Source: Bacteroidota bacterium (lineage in GTDB: Bacteria > Bacteroidota > Bacteroidia > Cytophagales > Cyclobacteriaceae). From it: a DNA stretch of 64,000 nt. The stretch spans positions 1 to 64,000 of the forward strand of contig JACPVX010000017.1 of the NCBI GenBank assembly GCA_016191555.1, in the 5' to 3' direction. Position 1 is the first letter of the stretch; every line of letters starts with the position of its first letter. Shown here piece by piece: positions 1-13,462 of the stretch. Below the pieces are notes generated by a model that was not told the origin of the DNA, did no database searches, and saw only the letters and a program-made list of their open reading frames with translations. The translations under genes and the position numbers were made by a program.

Positions 1-1
1 C

Positions 2-232
2 AAATACTTACGCATCGATGAAGACAAAGATTATGTGCTAAAGTCTTCGCCTTGTCCGTTTTTAGATGCTGAAAATTATTGCAGCGTTTATGCGGATCGA
101 CCGAAGGCATGTCGGGAGTATCCTCATACCGATCGCAAAAAGATGGTTCAGATTATGGACCTGACACACAAAAATACATTGGTGTGCCCGGCCGTTTTTG
201 AAATGGTGGAACGGCTAAAAGCGATCGGGTAG
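2..232 (+). CDS. YkgJ-family cysteine-cluster protein, C-terminal part
   Basis: The reading frame is open from the window edge, so only about the last 76 residues are present. They contain the cysteine pattern typical of the YkgJ family of zinc- or iron-chelating proteins: CPFL, then a Cys in NYCSVY, then RPKACREYP, with one more Cys (LVCPAV) near the end. Family members are small cytoplasmic proteins thought to bind a metal through these cysteines; no reaction is firmly established. A GTG lies at position 35, but the frame continues upstream and the Cys cluster is incomplete, so that codon is unlikely to be the start. A hairpin terminator follows the stop codon. Confidence 0.75.
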   Translation, partial: KYLRIDEDKDYVLKSSPCPFLDAENYCSVYADRPKACREYPHTDRKKMVQIMDLTHKNTLVCPAVFEMVERLKAIG

Positions 233-244
233 AGTCCAAAACAA

Positions 245-274
245 AAAGGGCAGGTGATTACTCAGCTGCCCTTT
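245..274. terminator. Hairpin between convergent YkgJ and trxA genes
   Basis: Stem AAAGGGCAG (245-253) pairs perfectly with CTGCCCTTT (266-274) around a 12-base loop. It lies between two convergent stop codons and has A-rich and T-rich flanks, so it could serve both directions. Confidence 0.7.
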
Positions 275-295
275 CTAATTACTGCTTGATAATGA

Positions 296-616
296 TTATA
301 CCTGTGCTTGCAATTTGCTGGCTAGTACAGATTTGGGTACAGCGCCAATTTGCTTATCTACAATTTGTCCGTTTTTGAAAACCAACAAAGTTGGAATAGA
401 ACGTACGCCAAATCGCGCAGTTATTTGCGGATTCTCATCCACATTTAGTTTAGCTACTACTGCTTTACCTTCATAGTCTCCGGCTAATTCTTCAACCAAA
501 GGGCCTATCATTTTGCAAGGTCCGCACCATTCTGCCCAAAAATCGACTAAAACGGGTTTGTCGCTTTTTAAGGTTTCATCAAAAGTAGCATCGGTAAGTT
601 CGAGTGTTTTTCCCAT
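296..616 (-). CDS. trxA: Thioredoxin
   Basis: A 106-residue cytoplasmic thioredoxin, the normal full length. The active site WCGPC places the redox pair at Cys31 and Cys34, and the cis-proline motif RSIPTLLVF follows in the second half. It reduces protein disulfides and would be recharged by thioredoxin reductase, which is not in this window. It starts 29 bp after the dnaE stop on the same strand, so it is probably co-transcribed with dnaE. Confidence 0.97.
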   Translation of the reverse strand: MGKTLELTDATFDETLKSDKPVLVDFWAEWCGPCKMIGPLVEELAGDYEGKAVVAKLNVDENPQITARFGVRSIPTLLVFKNGQIVDKQIGAVPKSVLASKLQAQV

Positions 617-645
617 GATATAGAGTGTGTTTATATGTTCATTAA

Positions 646-3600
646 TTATTCTACAGTGTCCAACACAAAGGTAGGAGAAAATGTTCCAACTTCTGTTTTT
701 TGTGTCACTTTTGGCGCTAGATCGGTCAGCCAGCGTACATCTTGCTTTTCACCAATCACGCCTACCTCTGCCCATTTTTTTAATTCATTAATCAACTGGT
801 TAGAAGCTTTCACTCTTCCGGAGCGCGAAAGCAATTCCGCCTGCATGGAATCAAAATCATCTTTTAAGAACATTTTAATTGACGAGTTACCTGCGTTTTT
901 CTTGCAAATCTTATCAATCGTATCAATAAAGTCACGATTGACGTCTTGCACGGTAAATCGCAGTGCCAATCCTTGCACTTTTTTGTTTGCCAATTCATTT
1001 AATAGATCAATTGAGCGGATCTTGAATTCCAAGCTTTGATCGCCCCACGCTTTTTTCACAATGTTGCCTTCGATGAAAAGGAAGAGCCCCGGCATCAGGA
1101 AAGATTTGAATTTGAGATAGTCATCGCTCCACAAAACCACTTCGGCTTTGCCACTGTAATCTTCAATGAACATTTTTCCGAAAGGTCGCCCCGTTTTTGT
1201 CATGCGATGTTCTACCGAAGCAACGATGCCACCCATTTTACATTCCTTCCCTTCGTTCCCTTCCAATTCGCTCAAGGCGGATACAGGAGTGTTGCAAAAT
1301 GCATCCATCTCAAATTTGAAATTATCCAGCGGATGCCCCGAAATGTAAACGCCTACTACTTCCTTCTCAAAATGCAATTTTTCAATTTCGCTGAAAGGCT
1401 CGATCGGATCTACTTTCGGCAGCGGCATTTGGGTGCCTGTGCTACTGCCAAACAAACTCGCCTGTGCACTTTGCGATTCTTGTTGCAGCTTGGCAGAATA
1501 CTTAATGACTTTCTCTGTTAAGGAAAGATCTCCTTCTTTCGCAGCAATGTATTGTCTGCGATGATATTCGGTAAAACAATCAAAGGCACCAGATAGGGCG
1601 AGACATTCGAACGTTTTTTTGTTGACGGCTCGTTGGTTCAACCGTTTTGCAAAATCAAAGAGATCTTTGAAAGGCCCTTTGGCATCGCGTTCCAGAATGA
1701 TGGATTCCACGGCTGCATCTCCCGCTCCTTTAATTGCTCCAAGCCCAAATCGAATTTGTCCCTCTTTGTTTACTTCAAAATACACCCCCGATTCATTGAC
1801 ATGTGGACCGAGTACTTCAATATTTTGCTTACGACATTCTTCAATAAAATAGGTTACGCTATCTAAATTACTTTGCGAATGCGTGAGCACCGCAGCCATG
1901 TATTCTGCCGGATAATTTGCTTTCAGGTAAGCAGTTTGGTACGCTACCAATGAATAACAAGTAGAGTGAGATTTGTTGAAAGCATATTGTGCGAAAGCTT
2001 CCCAGTCTTTCCACACTTTCTCGGCAATTTGTTCATCGTGATTGTTCTTTTTACAACCTTCAATGAACTTGCTCTTCATTTTGTCGAGCACGTCTTTCTG
2101 CTTTTTACCCATCGCTTTACGCAGCACGTCTGCATCGCCTTTTGAAAAATTGGCGAGCTTCTGCGAAAGCAACATCACCTGCTCTTGATACACGGTAATT
2201 CCATAGGTGTCTTTCAGATACTCCTCCATTTCTGGGAGATCGTATTTGATTTGTTCGCGACCATGCTTCCGTGCAATGAAGTTGGGAATGTATTCCATCG
2301 GCCCAGGACGATACAACGCGTTCATCGCTATCAGGTCTTCAAACTTATCGGGCTTCAATCCTTTCAAATATGCTTGCATACCATCCGATTCGAACTGGAA
2401 TGTGCCGGTGGTTTCGCCTCGTTGGTAGAGCTGGTATGTTTTAGGATCGGTGAGCGGAATTTTGTCAATATCAATTTCAATCCCTTGACGCTTTTTAATG
2501 TTTCGAATGGCAGTGGTAATGATGGTGAGCGTAGTCAAACCCAAAAAGTCCATCTTCAACATACCTGCACTTTCTACCACGCTATTGTCGAACTGCGTGA
2601 CGAGCATGTTCGAATCTTTCGCTGTGGACACCGGAACGAATTTGGTGAGATCATCGGGAGTGATGATCACACCGCATGCATGAGTGCCCGTGTTGCGGAG
2701 TGAGCCTTCTAAAATGACCGCTTGCTTAAGCACTTGTGCTTTCAAGTCGGTTCCTTTTTTCAAGTCACTCAACTCTTTTACTTCTTCAAATGCTTTCGCC
2801 AACGTAGTGCCTGGGCGCTCGGGCACTAACTTGGCAATATTGTTCGATTCGGTCAGCGGCAATTCCATCACGCGTGCACAATCGCGAATGGAAGACTTGG
2901 CAGCCATGGTGCCGTAGGTGATAATTTGCGCTACCTGATTGTGACCGTATTTTTCAATAACATATTGCAGCACTTTGTCGCGGCCTTCATCATCAAAGTC
3001 AATATCAATATCGGGAAGTGAAACTCGATCAGGATTGAGGAAACGCTCGAAAAGTAAATCATAAGCGATCGGATCTACATTCGTAATGCCGATGCAATAG
3101 GCTACGGCCGATCCTGCAGCCGATCCACGACCCGGTCCAACAGACACGCCCATCTCACGGGCCTTCGAAGTGAAATCTTGTACAATCAGGAAGTAACCTG
3201 GATAGCCGGTTTTCTTGATGGTTTCTAATTCAAAGTCAATGCGCTCTTTTATTTCGGAAGTGATTTCCGGATATCTTCGCTTGGCTCCTTCATAAGTGAG
3301 ATAATGAAGATATTCGTCTTCGGTAGAGAACTCACTTGGAATTTGAAACTTGGGTAGAAGCACATTTCGCTTCAGCTCATACTTTTCAATTTTTTCAACA
3401 ATTTCACCAATGGTTTCGATCGCTTCGGGCAGATCGCGAAAAAGCGTTTTCATTTCCTCTTGCGACTTGAAGTAGAATTGATTGTTGGGTAAGCCGTAGC
3501 GCGTTCCACGGCCAGTACCTATCGGTGTAGATTGAAATTCTCCTTCTTTAATACACAGCAAAACATCGTGCGCGTTGGACTCTTCTTTTTCTAGGTAGAA

Positions 3601-4929
3601 GCATTCATTAGCCGCAAAATATTTGACATTGTACTTTCGGGCAAATTTGAGAAGGGTTTCGTTTACCCGATCTTCTTCGGGCATATTGTGGCGGTTCAAT
3701 TCAATATAAAAATCATCGCCAAACATTTGATGCCACCATTTGAAAGCTTCTTCCGCCTGCCGCTCGCCTACGTGCAAGATCAAATAAGGAACTTCACCGG
3801 CTAAGCTGCCTGTAGTGGCAATCACACCTTCTTTATATTGAGAAATTAATGCTTTATCTACTCGCGGATAGATTCCATATAATCCTTCAATAAATCCGAG
3901 CGAACTAAGTTTAGCTAAATTTTGATAACCAGTTTTGTTCTTAGCTAAGAGAACTTGTTGGTAGCGCTTATCCGGATTATCCTTCGTAAACTTCAGTGTT
4001 TTGCGCTCTTCGGAAATGAAGAATTCGCAACCGACAATTGGTTTAATGTTGTTCTTCAGTGCTTCGCTTACAAATTTGAAAGCACCATACATATTTCCAA
4101 AGTCGGTCATGGCAATCGCATCCATCTGCAAGGCTTTCGCTTTGGCGATTAGCTCGGCTACATCAGGCACAGCTTGCAATACCGAATACTGGGAGTGCAC
4201 GTGTAAGTGATAGAACGGTTTGTCGGTGAGTTCAATTTCATTGGCCTCACTATAATCAACTCCTTTTGCTTTGGCGCGTTTGGTAGAATTACCCGCATCC
4301 AGCTTGGGCGCTTCGTATTGAATGTCATCGGCCTTGGTACCATCTACTGTTTCAACCACTTTACGTTGCAGTAGCCCGAAAAATGATTTGGCCGTGGCAT
4401 CAACATCATATGCCGCATCGTGCGCATCTTCAAAGTCCGTACCAAATAGTTTTTCGTACAATTCATGAAGGCGTGGCATTTTCAATTTGCCGCCCATGCC
4501 ACCCGGCAGTTGGCAAAACTCGGTGGCTGCTATGCCAGTATCAATTTTTTGCAACGACATGAATAAGTCGCTGCTCAATTCATTGCGCAACAATTCAGCA
4601 CCAATGATAGAAATATCAAATTCGATATTATGCCCTACCAATGCTTTGGTTTTGCCTACATCTACATTGAATTGGCGAAGTACTTCTGTCAGGTCATGGC
4701 CTTCTTCTAATGCACGTTGTGTAGAGATTCCATGAACTTGTTCCGCTTTGAACGGAATATCAAAACCATCCGGCTTGATGATAAAGTTTTTTTGTGAAAT
4801 CAGTTTGCCTTTGCCATCGTGCAATTGCCAAGCTAGCTGTACGAGGCGTGGCCAGTTTTCAAAATCGGTAAGAGGTGCGTTTTTATTTCTAGGAAGCCCC
4901 GTGGTTTCCGTGTCAAAAATCAAATACAT
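646..4929 (-). CDS. dnaE: DNA polymerase III alpha subunit with N-terminal DnaQ-like exonuclease
   Basis: Replicative polymerase of 1427 residues, about 250 longer than a plain DnaE. The extra N-terminus is a DEDDh 3'-5' exonuclease: FDTET with Asp6 and Glu8, HNIEFD with His100 and Asp105, and HDAAYD with His170 and Asp175. The PHP domain begins near residue 240 (HLHVHSQYS). The polymerase palm carries [10 protein letters not shown] and the catalytic PDIDIDF motif at 639-645. Residues 1156-1160 read QASLF, at the place of the internal sliding-clamp-binding motif of Escherichia coli DnaE once the extension is subtracted. An OB-fold (around [10 protein letters not shown]) follows. Unlike PolC, the exonuclease lies in front of the PHP domain rather than inside it. 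Confidence 0.96.
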   Translation of the reverse strand: MYLIFDTETTGLPRNKNAPLTDFENWPRLVQLAWQLHDGKGKLISQKNFIIKPDGFDIPFKAEQVHGISTQRALEEGHDLTEVLRQFNVDVGKTKALVGHNIEFDISIIGAELLRNELSSDLFMSLQKIDTGIAATEFCQLPGGMGGKLKMPRLHELYEKLFGTDFEDAHDAAYDVDATAKSFFGLLQRKVVETVDGTKADDIQYEAPKLDAGNSTKRAKAKGVDYSEANEIELTDKPFYHLHVHSQYSVLQAVPDVAELIAKAKALQMDAIAMTDFGNMYGAFKFVSEALKNNIKPIVGCEFFISEERKTLKFTKDNPDKRYQQVLLAKNKTGYQNLAKLSSLGFIEGLYGIYPRVDKALISQYKEGVIATTGSLAGEVPYLILHVGERQAEEAFKWWHQMFGDDFYIELNRHNMPEEDRVNETLLKFARKYNVKYFAANECFYLEKEESNAHDVLLCIKEGEFQSTPIGTGRGTRYGLPNNQFYFKSQEEMKTLFRDLPEAIETIGEIVEKIEKYELKRNVLLPKFQIPSEFSTEDEYLHYLTYEGAKRRYPEITSEIKERIDFELETIKKTGYPGYFLIVQDFTSKAREMGVSVGPGRGSAAGSAVAYCIGITNVDPIAYDLLFERFLNPDRVSLPDIDIDFDDEGRDKVLQYVIEKYGHNQVAQIITYGTMAAKSSIRDCARVMELPLTESNNIAKLVPERPGTTLAKAFEEVKELSDLKKGTDLKAQVLKQAVILEGSLRNTGTHACGVIITPDDLTKFVPVSTAKDSNMLVTQFDNSVVESAGMLKMDFLGLTTLTIITTAIRNIKKRQGIEIDIDKIPLTDPKTYQLYQRGETTGTFQFESDGMQAYLKGLKPDKFEDLIAMNALYRPGPMEYIPNFIARKHGREQIKYDLPEMEEYLKDTYGITVYQEQVMLLSQKLANFSKGDADVLRKAMGKKQKDVLDKMKSKFIEGCKKNNHDEQIAEKVWKDWEAFAQYAFNKSHSTCYSLVAYQTAYLKANYPAEYMAAVLTHSQSNLDSVTYFIEECRKQNIEVLGPHVNESGVYFEVNKEGQIRFGLGAIKGAGDAAVESIILERDAKGPFKDLFDFAKRLNQRAVNKKTFECLALSGAFDCFTEYHRRQYIAAKEGDLSLTEKVIKYSAKLQQESQSAQASLFGSSTGTQMPLPKVDPIEPFSEIEKLHFEKEVVGVYISGHPLDNFKFEMDAFCNTPVSALSELEGNEGKECKMGGIVASVEHRMTKTGRPFGKMFIEDYSGKAEVVLWSDDYLKFKSFLMPGLFLFIEGNIVKKAWGDQSLEFKIRSIDLLNELANKKVQGLALRFTVQDVNRDFIDTIDKICKKNAGNSSIKMFLKDDFDSMQAELLSRSGRVKASNQLINELKKWAEVGVIGEKQDVRWLTDLAPKVTQKTEVGTFSPTFVLDTVE

Positions 4930-4949
4930 GCTAGAGTGGTTGAGGGCTG

Positions 4950-4980
4950 TAAAAGTAGGACTTAACGATCAATGAGCAAA
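4950..4980 (-). promoter_or_regulatory. Candidate dnaE-trxA promoter
   Basis: On the minus strand TTTG (4977-4980) is followed after 19 bases by TACTTTTA (4950-4957), one base off the Bacteroidota -7 consensus TAnnTTTG. Transcription would start about 15 bases before the dnaE ATG. Confidence 0.45.
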
Positions 4981-5098
4981 CCGTCCCAATTTTGGAATGC
5001 ATGGCCAATAAATGGATTTTTTTGCCCGTATCAAATTGCTAAGTATCTGAAAATCAATATATATATGAAATGGGTATGCCTTTCGCAATAAAGCAAGC

Positions 5099-5224
5099 AT
5101 GTACAACTTAATTCTTATGAAAACCGTGCTTAGCAGTATTATTACCTTTGTGAGGAAAGAATGGTTTCTTCTTACAATGGTGGCAACGATCGCCCTGATC
5201 GTAATTCTGTTTGAGCTAAGCTGA
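5099..5224 (+). CDS. Possible small single-pass membrane protein (41 aa)
   Basis: ATG at 5099 opens 41 codons ending in TGA; a second in-frame ATG at 5117 would give 35 residues. The product has a basic, hydrophilic segment (FVRKEW) followed by a strongly hydrophobic stretch (FLLTMVATIALIVILF), as expected for one membrane helix with the N-terminus inside. I recognise no family. It lies alone between the divergent dnaE and sdhC starts and is followed 36 bp later by a good hairpin, which supports a real transcript. No clear ribosome-binding site is visible, so this remains tentative. Confidence 0.45.
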   Translation: MYNLILMKTVLSSIITFVRKEWFLLTMVATIALIVILFELS

Positions 5225-5260
5225 TACTAGATATTATATTCCCCGAAGCCTCTTAAAGGC

Positions 5261-5289
5261 AAACATCAGGTCCTAGTGGCCTGATGTTT
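5261..5289 (+). terminator. Hairpin terminator upstream of sdhC
   Basis: AAACATCAGG (5261-5270) pairs perfectly with CCTGATGTTT (5280-5289) around a 9-base loop. It would end a transcript of the 41-codon ORF and insulate sdhCAB. Confidence 0.65.
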
Positions 5290-5318
5290 AATCTTCGTAC
5301 TCTAATTTTTGTCGGTAG

Positions 5319-5351
5319 TTTGACGGATAGGCAAACAAATAGGTCTATTTG
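5319..5351 (+). promoter_or_regulatory. Candidate sdhCAB promoter
   Basis: TTTG (5319-5322), a 21-base spacer, then TCTATTTG (5344-5351), one mismatch from TAnnTTTG. The predicted start of transcription lies about 60 bases before the chosen sdhC ATG. Confidence 0.4.
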
Positions 5352-5417
5352 AAAAGATTATTGTTTCGTAATCCTTTGAGGAGTATTTTTGATTCGCATC
5401 AAAATCTACTCCTAAAC

Positions 5418-6092
5418 ATGAAATGGCTTATTGATCTTTTCTCTAGTTCCCTGGGTCGTAAAGTTGTGATGGCACTGACCGGCCTGTTTATTATTCTCTT
5501 TCTTACCGTTCATTTAATAGGCAATCTTCAGCTCTTGAAGGATGATGGTGGCGAAGCATTCAATGTGTACGCCTACTTCATGACGCATAACCCGCTGATC
5601 AAAACGATCTCGTACGTGAATTATGCCTTTTTCGTTTTCCATATTGTCTGGGCAATTATGCTTACGCGCAAAAATAGATCAGCGCGAGGCGCTGAGGGTT
5701 ACGCCATTACCAATACAAGCACCATCTGGTCGGCTCGCAACATGGGTATTTTGGGTACAGTAATTTTAGTGTTTTTAGTGATCCACATGCGCCAATTCTG
5801 GGGCGAAATGCATTTTGGCACCGTTCCATTCAAAACGTATGGAGCTCAAGAAGTGAAGGATCTCTATACGATTTGCGCAGATGCTTTCAAAAATTGGTGG
5901 TATGTGGCTCTCTACAGCATTTCCATGGTAGCTATTGCCTTTCACTTATGGCATGGTTTCGCCAGTGCTTTCCAAACGCTCGGAATTAATCATTCTAAGT
6001 ACAATCCAGTAATCAATTTTGTCGGAAAAGTGTTTTCTATTGTGGTACCAGCTCTTTTTGCGCTGATTCCAATTGTTATGTTTACACTGTAA
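5418..6092 (+). CDS. sdhC: Succinate dehydrogenase cytochrome b558 subunit
   Basis: A 224-residue integral membrane protein of the b558 (type B) family, with about five hydrophobic helices and histidines inside them (for example TVHLIG, FHIVWA and FHLWHG) that would ligate haem. It anchors SdhA and SdhB and passes electrons between succinate/fumarate and menaquinone. The frame stays open further upstream, from a TTG at 5349. I chose the ATG at 5418 because MKWLIDLFSSSLGRKV fits the family N-terminus and the TTG version would begin inside the candidate promoter. sdhA follows after 41 bp. Confidence 0.92.
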   Translation: MKWLIDLFSSSLGRKVVMALTGLFIILFLTVHLIGNLQLLKDDGGEAFNVYAYFMTHNPLIKTISYVNYAFFVFHIVWAIMLTRKNRSARGAEGYAITNTSTIWSARNMGILGTVILVFLVIHMRQFWGEMHFGTVPFKTYGAQEVKDLYTICADAFKNWWYVALYSISMVAIAFHLWHGFASAFQTLGINHSKYNPVINFVGKVFSIVVPALFALIPIVMFTL

Positions 6093-6133
6093 CAGAAAGT
6101 TAAAAAATCGAAACCTTATAATACGTACGTATC

Positions 6134-8056
6134 ATGAATCTTGACTCAAAAATTCCGGAAGGACCTTTAGCAGAGAAGTGGACAAAACATAAATTCAATC
6201 TAAAGCTGGTTAATCCGGCAAACAAAAGAAAATATGAAGTGATTGTGGTGGGCACCGGTTTGGCTGGAGCATCTGCTGCTGCTTCTCTGGGAGAACTTGG
6301 CTATAACGTAAAAGCGTTTTGCTTTCAGGACAGCCCACGCAGAGCGCATAGCATTGCCGCACAGGGTGGTATCAATGCCGCAAAAAATTATCAAAATGAT
6401 GGAGATAGTATCTACCGCTTATTTTATGATACTATAAAAGGAGGTGACTATCGTGCCCGCGAAGGAAACGTATATCGCCTTGCCGAATCAAGTGTGAGCA
6501 TCATTGATCAATGCGTAGCACAAGGCGTACCTTTTGCCCGTGAATATGGTGGCTTGTTGGCCAACCGCTCCTTTGGAGGAGCTCAGGTCTCCAGAACATT
6601 TTATGCCCGTGGACAAACCGGACAACAATTGTTATTGGGAGCTTATGGTGCACTGAATCGCCAGATTGCCAACGGCAAAGTGAAAATGTATAGCCGTACC
6701 GAAATGTTGGACGTGGTGATTGTGGATGGCAAAGCACGAGGCATTATTACCCGCGATTTATTAACCGGTAAAATTGAATCGCATAGTGCACATGCAGTAT
6801 TGCTTTGTACGGGGGGATATGGAAACGTATTTTATTTGTCTACGAATGCGAAAGGTTCTAATGTAACCGCTGCATGGAGAGCACACAAGCGTGGTGCATT
6901 TTTTGGCAACCCATGCTTTACGCAAATTCACCCTACTTGTATTCCCGTTTCCGGGGATCATCAATCAAAGCTTACGCTGATGTCGGAGTCATTGCGCAAT
7001 GATGGTCGCGTGTGGGTGCCGAAGAAACCGATGCCCGGTTTGAAAGGTGCCGATGCCATGAAAGTGCCGGAAGCTGACCGCGATTATTTCCTGGAAAGAA
7101 AATATCCATCATTTGGAAACCTGGTGCCACGCGATGTGGCTTCACGTAATGCAAAAATTGTGTGCGATGAAGGCAGAGGTGTAGGCTCTGGCTTGGCGGT
7201 GTTCCTTGACTTTACAGATGCAATCAAGCGCGATGGCGAGGCAACCATTCGGGCGAAGTATGGTAACTTATTTGATATGTATGCACAAATCACGGGTGAC
7301 AATCCATATAAAGGCCCGATGATGATTTACCCTGCGGTGCACTATACGATGGGTGGTTTGTGGGTCGATTATAACTTAATGACCAATGTTCCAGGTTTAT
7401 ACGCTTTGGGCGAAGCAAATTTCTCCGATCACGGAGCGAACCGTCTTGGAGCAAGCGCACTCATGCAAGGCTTGGCAGATGGATACTTTGTAATTCCTTA
7501 TACAGTTGGAGATTATTTAGCCAACATCGGTTGGGCTGATAAAGTGAGTACTGATCATCCTGCGTTTAAGGAAGCTATTCAGCAATCGATAGATCGAATG
7601 AACAAATTGATCAATATCAAAGGAAAGAAAACGGTGGACGAGTTTCACCGCCAATTGGGCTTGACGATGTGGGAGTACTGCGGCATGTCGCGAAGCGAGC
7701 AAGGATTGAAAAAAGCGAAGCAGATCATTCAAGATATTAAGAAAGAATTCTGGACGAATGTAAATGTGTTAGGTACTGCCAACGAACTGAACCAAGAATT
7801 GGAGAAAGCGAATCGCGTAGCTGATTTTATTGAATTGGGTGAGTTGATGGTGGATGATGCATTGGATCGCAAGGAATCATGCGGTGGCCATTTCCGTGAG
7901 GAATCTCAAACCCCGGAAGGGGAAGCGTTGCGTAAAGATGATGAGTATGCCTATGTAGCTGCCTGGGAATACAAAGGTGAAAACCAACCCGAGCAATTGC
8001 ACAAGGAAGAGTTGAAATTTGAGAATGTGAAACTCACACAACGAAGCTATAAATAG
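6134..8056 (+). CDS. sdhA: Succinate dehydrogenase / fumarate reductase flavoprotein subunit
   Basis: A 640-residue flavoprotein. The dinucleotide-binding motif [17 protein letters not shown] is near residue 40. His72 in [12 protein letters not shown] is the expected site of covalent FAD attachment. The substrate-site and capping-domain motifs are intact, including HPTCIP and HYTMGGL. It oxidises succinate to fumarate (or the reverse) at the cytoplasmic face of the membrane. It is longer than proteobacterial SdhA, as is usual for the Bacteroidota type B complex. It is the middle gene of the sdhC-sdhA-sdhB operon. Confidence 0.97.
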   Translation: MNLDSKIPEGPLAEKWTKHKFNLKLVNPANKRKYEVIVVGTGLAGASAAASLGELGYNVKAFCFQDSPRRAHSIAAQGGINAAKNYQNDGDSIYRLFYDTIKGGDYRAREGNVYRLAESSVSIIDQCVAQGVPFAREYGGLLANRSFGGAQVSRTFYARGQTGQQLLLGAYGALNRQIANGKVKMYSRTEMLDVVIVDGKARGIITRDLLTGKIESHSAHAVLLCTGGYGNVFYLSTNAKGSNVTAAWRAHKRGAFFGNPCFTQIHPTCIPVSGDHQSKLTLMSESLRNDGRVWVPKKPMPGLKGADAMKVPEADRDYFLERKYPSFGNLVPRDVASRNAKIVCDEGRGVGSGLAVFLDFTDAIKRDGEATIRAKYGNLFDMYAQITGDNPYKGPMMIYPAVHYTMGGLWVDYNLMTNVPGLYALGEANFSDHGANRLGASALMQGLADGYFVIPYTVGDYLANIGWADKVSTDHPAFKEAIQQSIDRMNKLINIKGKKTVDEFHRQLGLTMWEYCGMSRSEQGLKKAKQIIQDIKKEFWTNVNVLGTANELNQELEKANRVADFIELGELMVDDALDRKESCGGHFREESQTPEGEALRKDDEYAYVAAWEYKGENQPEQLHKEELKFENVKLTQRSYK

Positions 8057-8135
8057 TAATTTTTTCAAACACCGAACCTATAAATAATGTTATCCATTAA
8101 ATCGATAACGACTAACTGACATAATAGACAACACT

Positions 8136-8906
8136 ATGAAGATTAAACTCAAAGTTTGGAGACAGAAAGGACCGAATGCAAAGGGTGAATTTAAAACATA
8201 TAATGTAGATCATGCCTCGCCTGATATGTCGTTCTTAGAAATGATCGATGTGTTGAATGGCGAATTGATACGAAAAGGGGAGGAGGCAATCGCATTTGAT
8301 CATGATTGCCGTGAGGGCATTTGTGGAATGTGCAGCTTGTACATCAATGGTCATCCACACGGGCCGTTACAAACTACTACATGCCAGTTGCACATGCGTA
8401 CTTTCAAAGATGGAGAGACAATCACGGTCGAGCCATGGAGAGCGCAGGCTTTCCCTGTAATCAAAGATTTAGTCGTAGATCGCTCTGCTTTCGATCGAAT
8501 TCAGCAAGCCGGTGGTTATGTTAATGTGAATACAGGTGGTGTTCCGGATGCCAATGAAATTCCGATTCCTAAAAAGATTGCTGATGAAGCATTTGATGCG
8601 GCTACGTGTATTGGTTGTGGTGCTTGTGTAGCTGCTTGCAAAAATGCATCGGCTATGTTGTTCGTAAGTGCGAAAATTTCGCAATTCGCTTTGTTGCCCC
8701 AAGGACAAGTAGAACGCAAGGAACGTGCGGAGAAAATGGTGGCGCAGATGGATGCGGAAGGATTTGGCTCTTGCACCAACACATACGCCTGCGAAGCCGA
8801 ATGCCCGAAAGGAATCAAAGTGGCTAACATTGCAAGGATGAACCGTGAGTATTTGGGAGCAATGCTCACCTCATACGAAGTAGGTTCCGGTGGAGGAGGA
8901 GAATAA
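8136..8906 (+). CDS. sdhB: Succinate dehydrogenase / fumarate reductase iron-sulfur subunit
   Basis: A 256-residue electron-transfer subunit. The N-terminal ferredoxin-like domain has the 2Fe-2S ligands in CREGICGMC plus a later Cys (TTTC). The C-terminal domain has [11 protein letters not shown] and [12 protein letters not shown] for the 4Fe-4S and 3Fe-4S clusters. It links the SdhA flavin to the SdhC haems. It lies 79 bp after sdhA, and a strong terminator follows, closing the operon. Confidence 0.96.
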   Translation: MKIKLKVWRQKGPNAKGEFKTYNVDHASPDMSFLEMIDVLNGELIRKGEEAIAFDHDCREGICGMCSLYINGHPHGPLQTTTCQLHMRTFKDGETITVEPWRAQAFPVIKDLVVDRSAFDRIQQAGGYVNVNTGGVPDANEIPIPKKIADEAFDAATCIGCGACVAACKNASAMLFVSAKISQFALLPQGQVERKERAEKMVAQMDAEGFGSCTNTYACEAECPKGIKVANIARMNREYLGAMLTSYEVGSGGGGE

Positions 8907-8927
8907 TTTTCACTGTATAAGAAATGA

Positions 8928-8952
8928 AAAAACCCGGCTTGACCGGGTTTTT
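8928..8952. terminator. Terminator between convergent sdhB and dapA
   Basis: AAAAACCCGG (8928-8937) and CCGGGTTTTT (8943-8952) form a 10-bp stem with a 5-base loop, with T-tracts on both strands. It is suited to stopping both sdhCAB and the dapA operon. Confidence 0.9.
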
Positions 8953-8972
8953 GTTTTACAAGGGTTTCGATT

Positions 8973-9851
8973 CTATTTCTGAGATGTGATCTGATCGATC
9001 TTTTTTTGGAGGCTACCAGAAGCTTCTACCAATGGCAGTCGTACTTGGCCATTTCCAATTTTTAATATGCTCAGCAAATATTTTAACCCGACCGGATTTC
9101 CTTCTTCGTACATCGGGCTATTGATCTCAATTAGTTTAAATGCCTCTGTCTTTGCTTTCTTGTAATTTCCCGCAAAGGCAAGCTCCTTCATTTTTTTGAA
9201 AACTACAGGGTAAGCATTTGCCAATACGGAGATTACGCCTTCGCCACCAATGGAATAAATGGGAAGGGTAAGCATATCATCGCCAGAAATCAACAGGAAA
9301 TCTACTGGTTTCTCTTTCGAGATTTGGAGGCACTGTTCCAGATTTCCGGATGCCTCTTTGATTCCCATAATCATCTTATGTTTTGCCAAACGAAGTGTGG
9401 TGGCTGCACTCATGTTAGAGGCTGTTCTCCCCGGCACGTTATAAAGAATAATCGGCAGCGGACTAGCATTCGCCACAGCTACAAAATGTTGGTAGATGCC
9501 TTCCTGAGATGGCTTATTGTAGTATGGGCTAACCGAGAGCAATGCGTCCACGCCACTTAGATCGGTTGAGCGGATTTCGTCAATAACACTTTGTGTATTG
9601 TTACCGCCGATGCCATATACAATGGGTAGCTTTTTAGGATTGTGCGCGATGACAAATTTCAATACACTGCTTTTTTCTTCTTTGGTGAGGGTGGCAGATT
9701 CACCAGTGGTTCCCATCACTACATAATAATCTACGCCCTTGGCAGTGTGTGTCAGTAGCTTTTTTAGCGAAGCAAAATCGATTTGTCCCTCCTGATCAAA
9801 TGGTGTTACCAGTGCAACGCCTGTGCCGTATAGTTTCTTTGATTGAATCAT
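8973..9851 (-). CDS. dapA: 4-hydroxy-tetrahydrodipicolinate synthase
   Basis: A 292-residue TIM-barrel enzyme that condenses pyruvate with aspartate semialdehyde, the first step specific to lysine and meso-diaminopimelate synthesis. The Schiff-base lysine is Lys165 (GIKEASG). Tyr137 in YNVPGRT and the GTTGE motif (47-51) supply the other active-site groups. It begins only 3 bp after the DUF6913 gene, at the end of the likely ACBP-rsmE-ligA-DUF6913-dapA transcript. The later pathway gene dapD is about 20 kb away in this window. Confidence 0.96.
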   Translation of the reverse strand: MIQSKKLYGTGVALVTPFDQEGQIDFASLKKLLTHTAKGVDYYVVMGTTGESATLTKEEKSSVLKFVIAHNPKKLPIVYGIGGNNTQSVIDEIRSTDLSGVDALLSVSPYYNKPSQEGIYQHFVAVANASPLPIILYNVPGRTASNMSAATTLRLAKHKMIMGIKEASGNLEQCLQISKEKPVDFLLISGDDMLTLPIYSIGGEGVISVLANAYPVVFKKMKELAFAGNYKKAKTEAFKLIEINSPMYEEGNPVGLKYLLSILKIGNGQVRLPLVEASGSLQKKIDQITSQK

Positions 9852-9854
9852 TGG

Positions 9855-10364
9855 TTAGCGAAGTTGCTTCGTGTATTTGTACATCGTATCGATCAAACCT
9901 TTGGTGGTGCCGTTTTGTTCGATCATCATTTCGAAATATTGACTTTCTGTTTCGTTGAACTTGCCCACTCGACAGTGTGCTTTGCTGCGTGAAAGTAGGC
10001 CAAGAATAAGAGGGTGCGAAGTGGTGTCGATATTAAATACGAAATCAAAAGGGGTTTCAGAAAAGCGAGTAGCAGCTTCTGATTTAATGGAACCCCAAAA
10101 AGATAAATCTTCGATAGTAAAGAAATCGAATAGAAATTCGTAGTTCTCTTTTTTCTTCGGAAGAAACTCCAGCACCTTCACTTTTTTGCCATCGTGTTCC
10201 AGCTGGTGTATAAATGCCTTGATGTCATCGTGCTTCTGTTTGTCTTCTACCGTGAAAATGATCCCAATGGATTGGGCTTGTTGATACGGAATGCTCGCTC
10301 GCAGGCTCTTGTTATTTCGCAATGCCGAGCGAGTACGCATCTTCAGGAAGTTCAGTTTAAACAT
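9855..10364 (-). CDS. DUF6913 family protein
   Basis: A 169-residue soluble protein that I match to the DUF6913 family of Bacteroidota proteins; its function is unknown. It has no signal peptide or membrane helix. The N-terminus is basic (LKMRTRSALRNNKSLR). An alpha/beta region follows, with motifs IGIIFTVED, FDFVFNID and HPLILGLLSRSKAHCRVGKF, the last of which recalls nucleotide- or sugar-binding folds without proving one. It sits between ligA and dapA, 3 bp before the latter, so it is translated from the same message as a cell-wall precursor gene. Confidence 0.7.
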   Translation of the reverse strand: MFKLNFLKMRTRSALRNNKSLRASIPYQQAQSIGIIFTVEDKQKHDDIKAFIHQLEHDGKKVKVLEFLPKKKENYEFLFDFFTIEDLSFWGSIKSEAATRFSETPFDFVFNIDTTSHPLILGLLSRSKAHCRVGKFNETESQYFEMMIEQNGTTKGLIDTMYKYTKQLR

Positions 10365-10412
10365 GCGGCAAATTCACTAATTATAATTACAAATTCAACA
10401 GGGGATATTTCA

Positions 10413-13156
<2,744 letters not shown>

Positions 13157-13185
13157 GGATTTCGCACAATGAACCAGTGAGGCGA

Positions 13186-13449
13186 CTAAGCGTATGCTTC
13201 GCGCAGTTTACTCATCAAAGCCACATAGTCGGTCATGGCCTGATCTTTCGAAATGCCTTTTTTAGAAGCCCACGCATCGAACTTGGCAATTCCTTTAAAA
13301 TCAAAACCACCTGGGCGATCGCCTGTTACATCGCCATCGGTAGCTTGTTTGAACAATGCATATAAATCCAGCAGTTCTTCATTGGAAGGGCGTTTCGTCA
13401 ACTCTTTAGATTGAGCGACAGCCGCGTTAAAGTCATCTATTAGTGCCAT
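13186..13449 (-). CDS. Acyl-CoA-binding protein
   Basis: An 87-residue four-helix protein that binds long-chain acyl-CoA esters in the cytoplasm. The family signature is clear: LYALFKQATDGDVTGDRPG, then KFDAWASKKG and a C-terminal helix with DYVALM. An upstream GTG- or ATG-type extension would begin inside the gltA terminator, so the ATG at 13449 is preferred. It is the first gene of the block running through rsmE and ligA to dapA. Acyl-CoA-binding proteins are best known from eukaryotes but also occur in several bacterial groups, including Bacteroidota. Confidence 0.9.
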   Translation of the reverse strand: MALIDDFNAAVAQSKELTKRPSNEELLDLYALFKQATDGDVTGDRPGGFDFKGIAKFDAWASKKGISKDQAMTDYVALMSKLREAYA

Positions 13450-13462
13450 GTTAGAAAAATAA

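Noticed and set aside
2185..2703. A 172-codon plus-strand frame within dnaE.
   Set aside because: It is antisense to the conserved polymerase core and its translation has no recognisable domain.
8516..8869. A 117-codon minus-strand frame within sdhB.
   Set aside because: It is fully antisense to the cysteine-rich, strongly conserved sdhB and has no features of its own.
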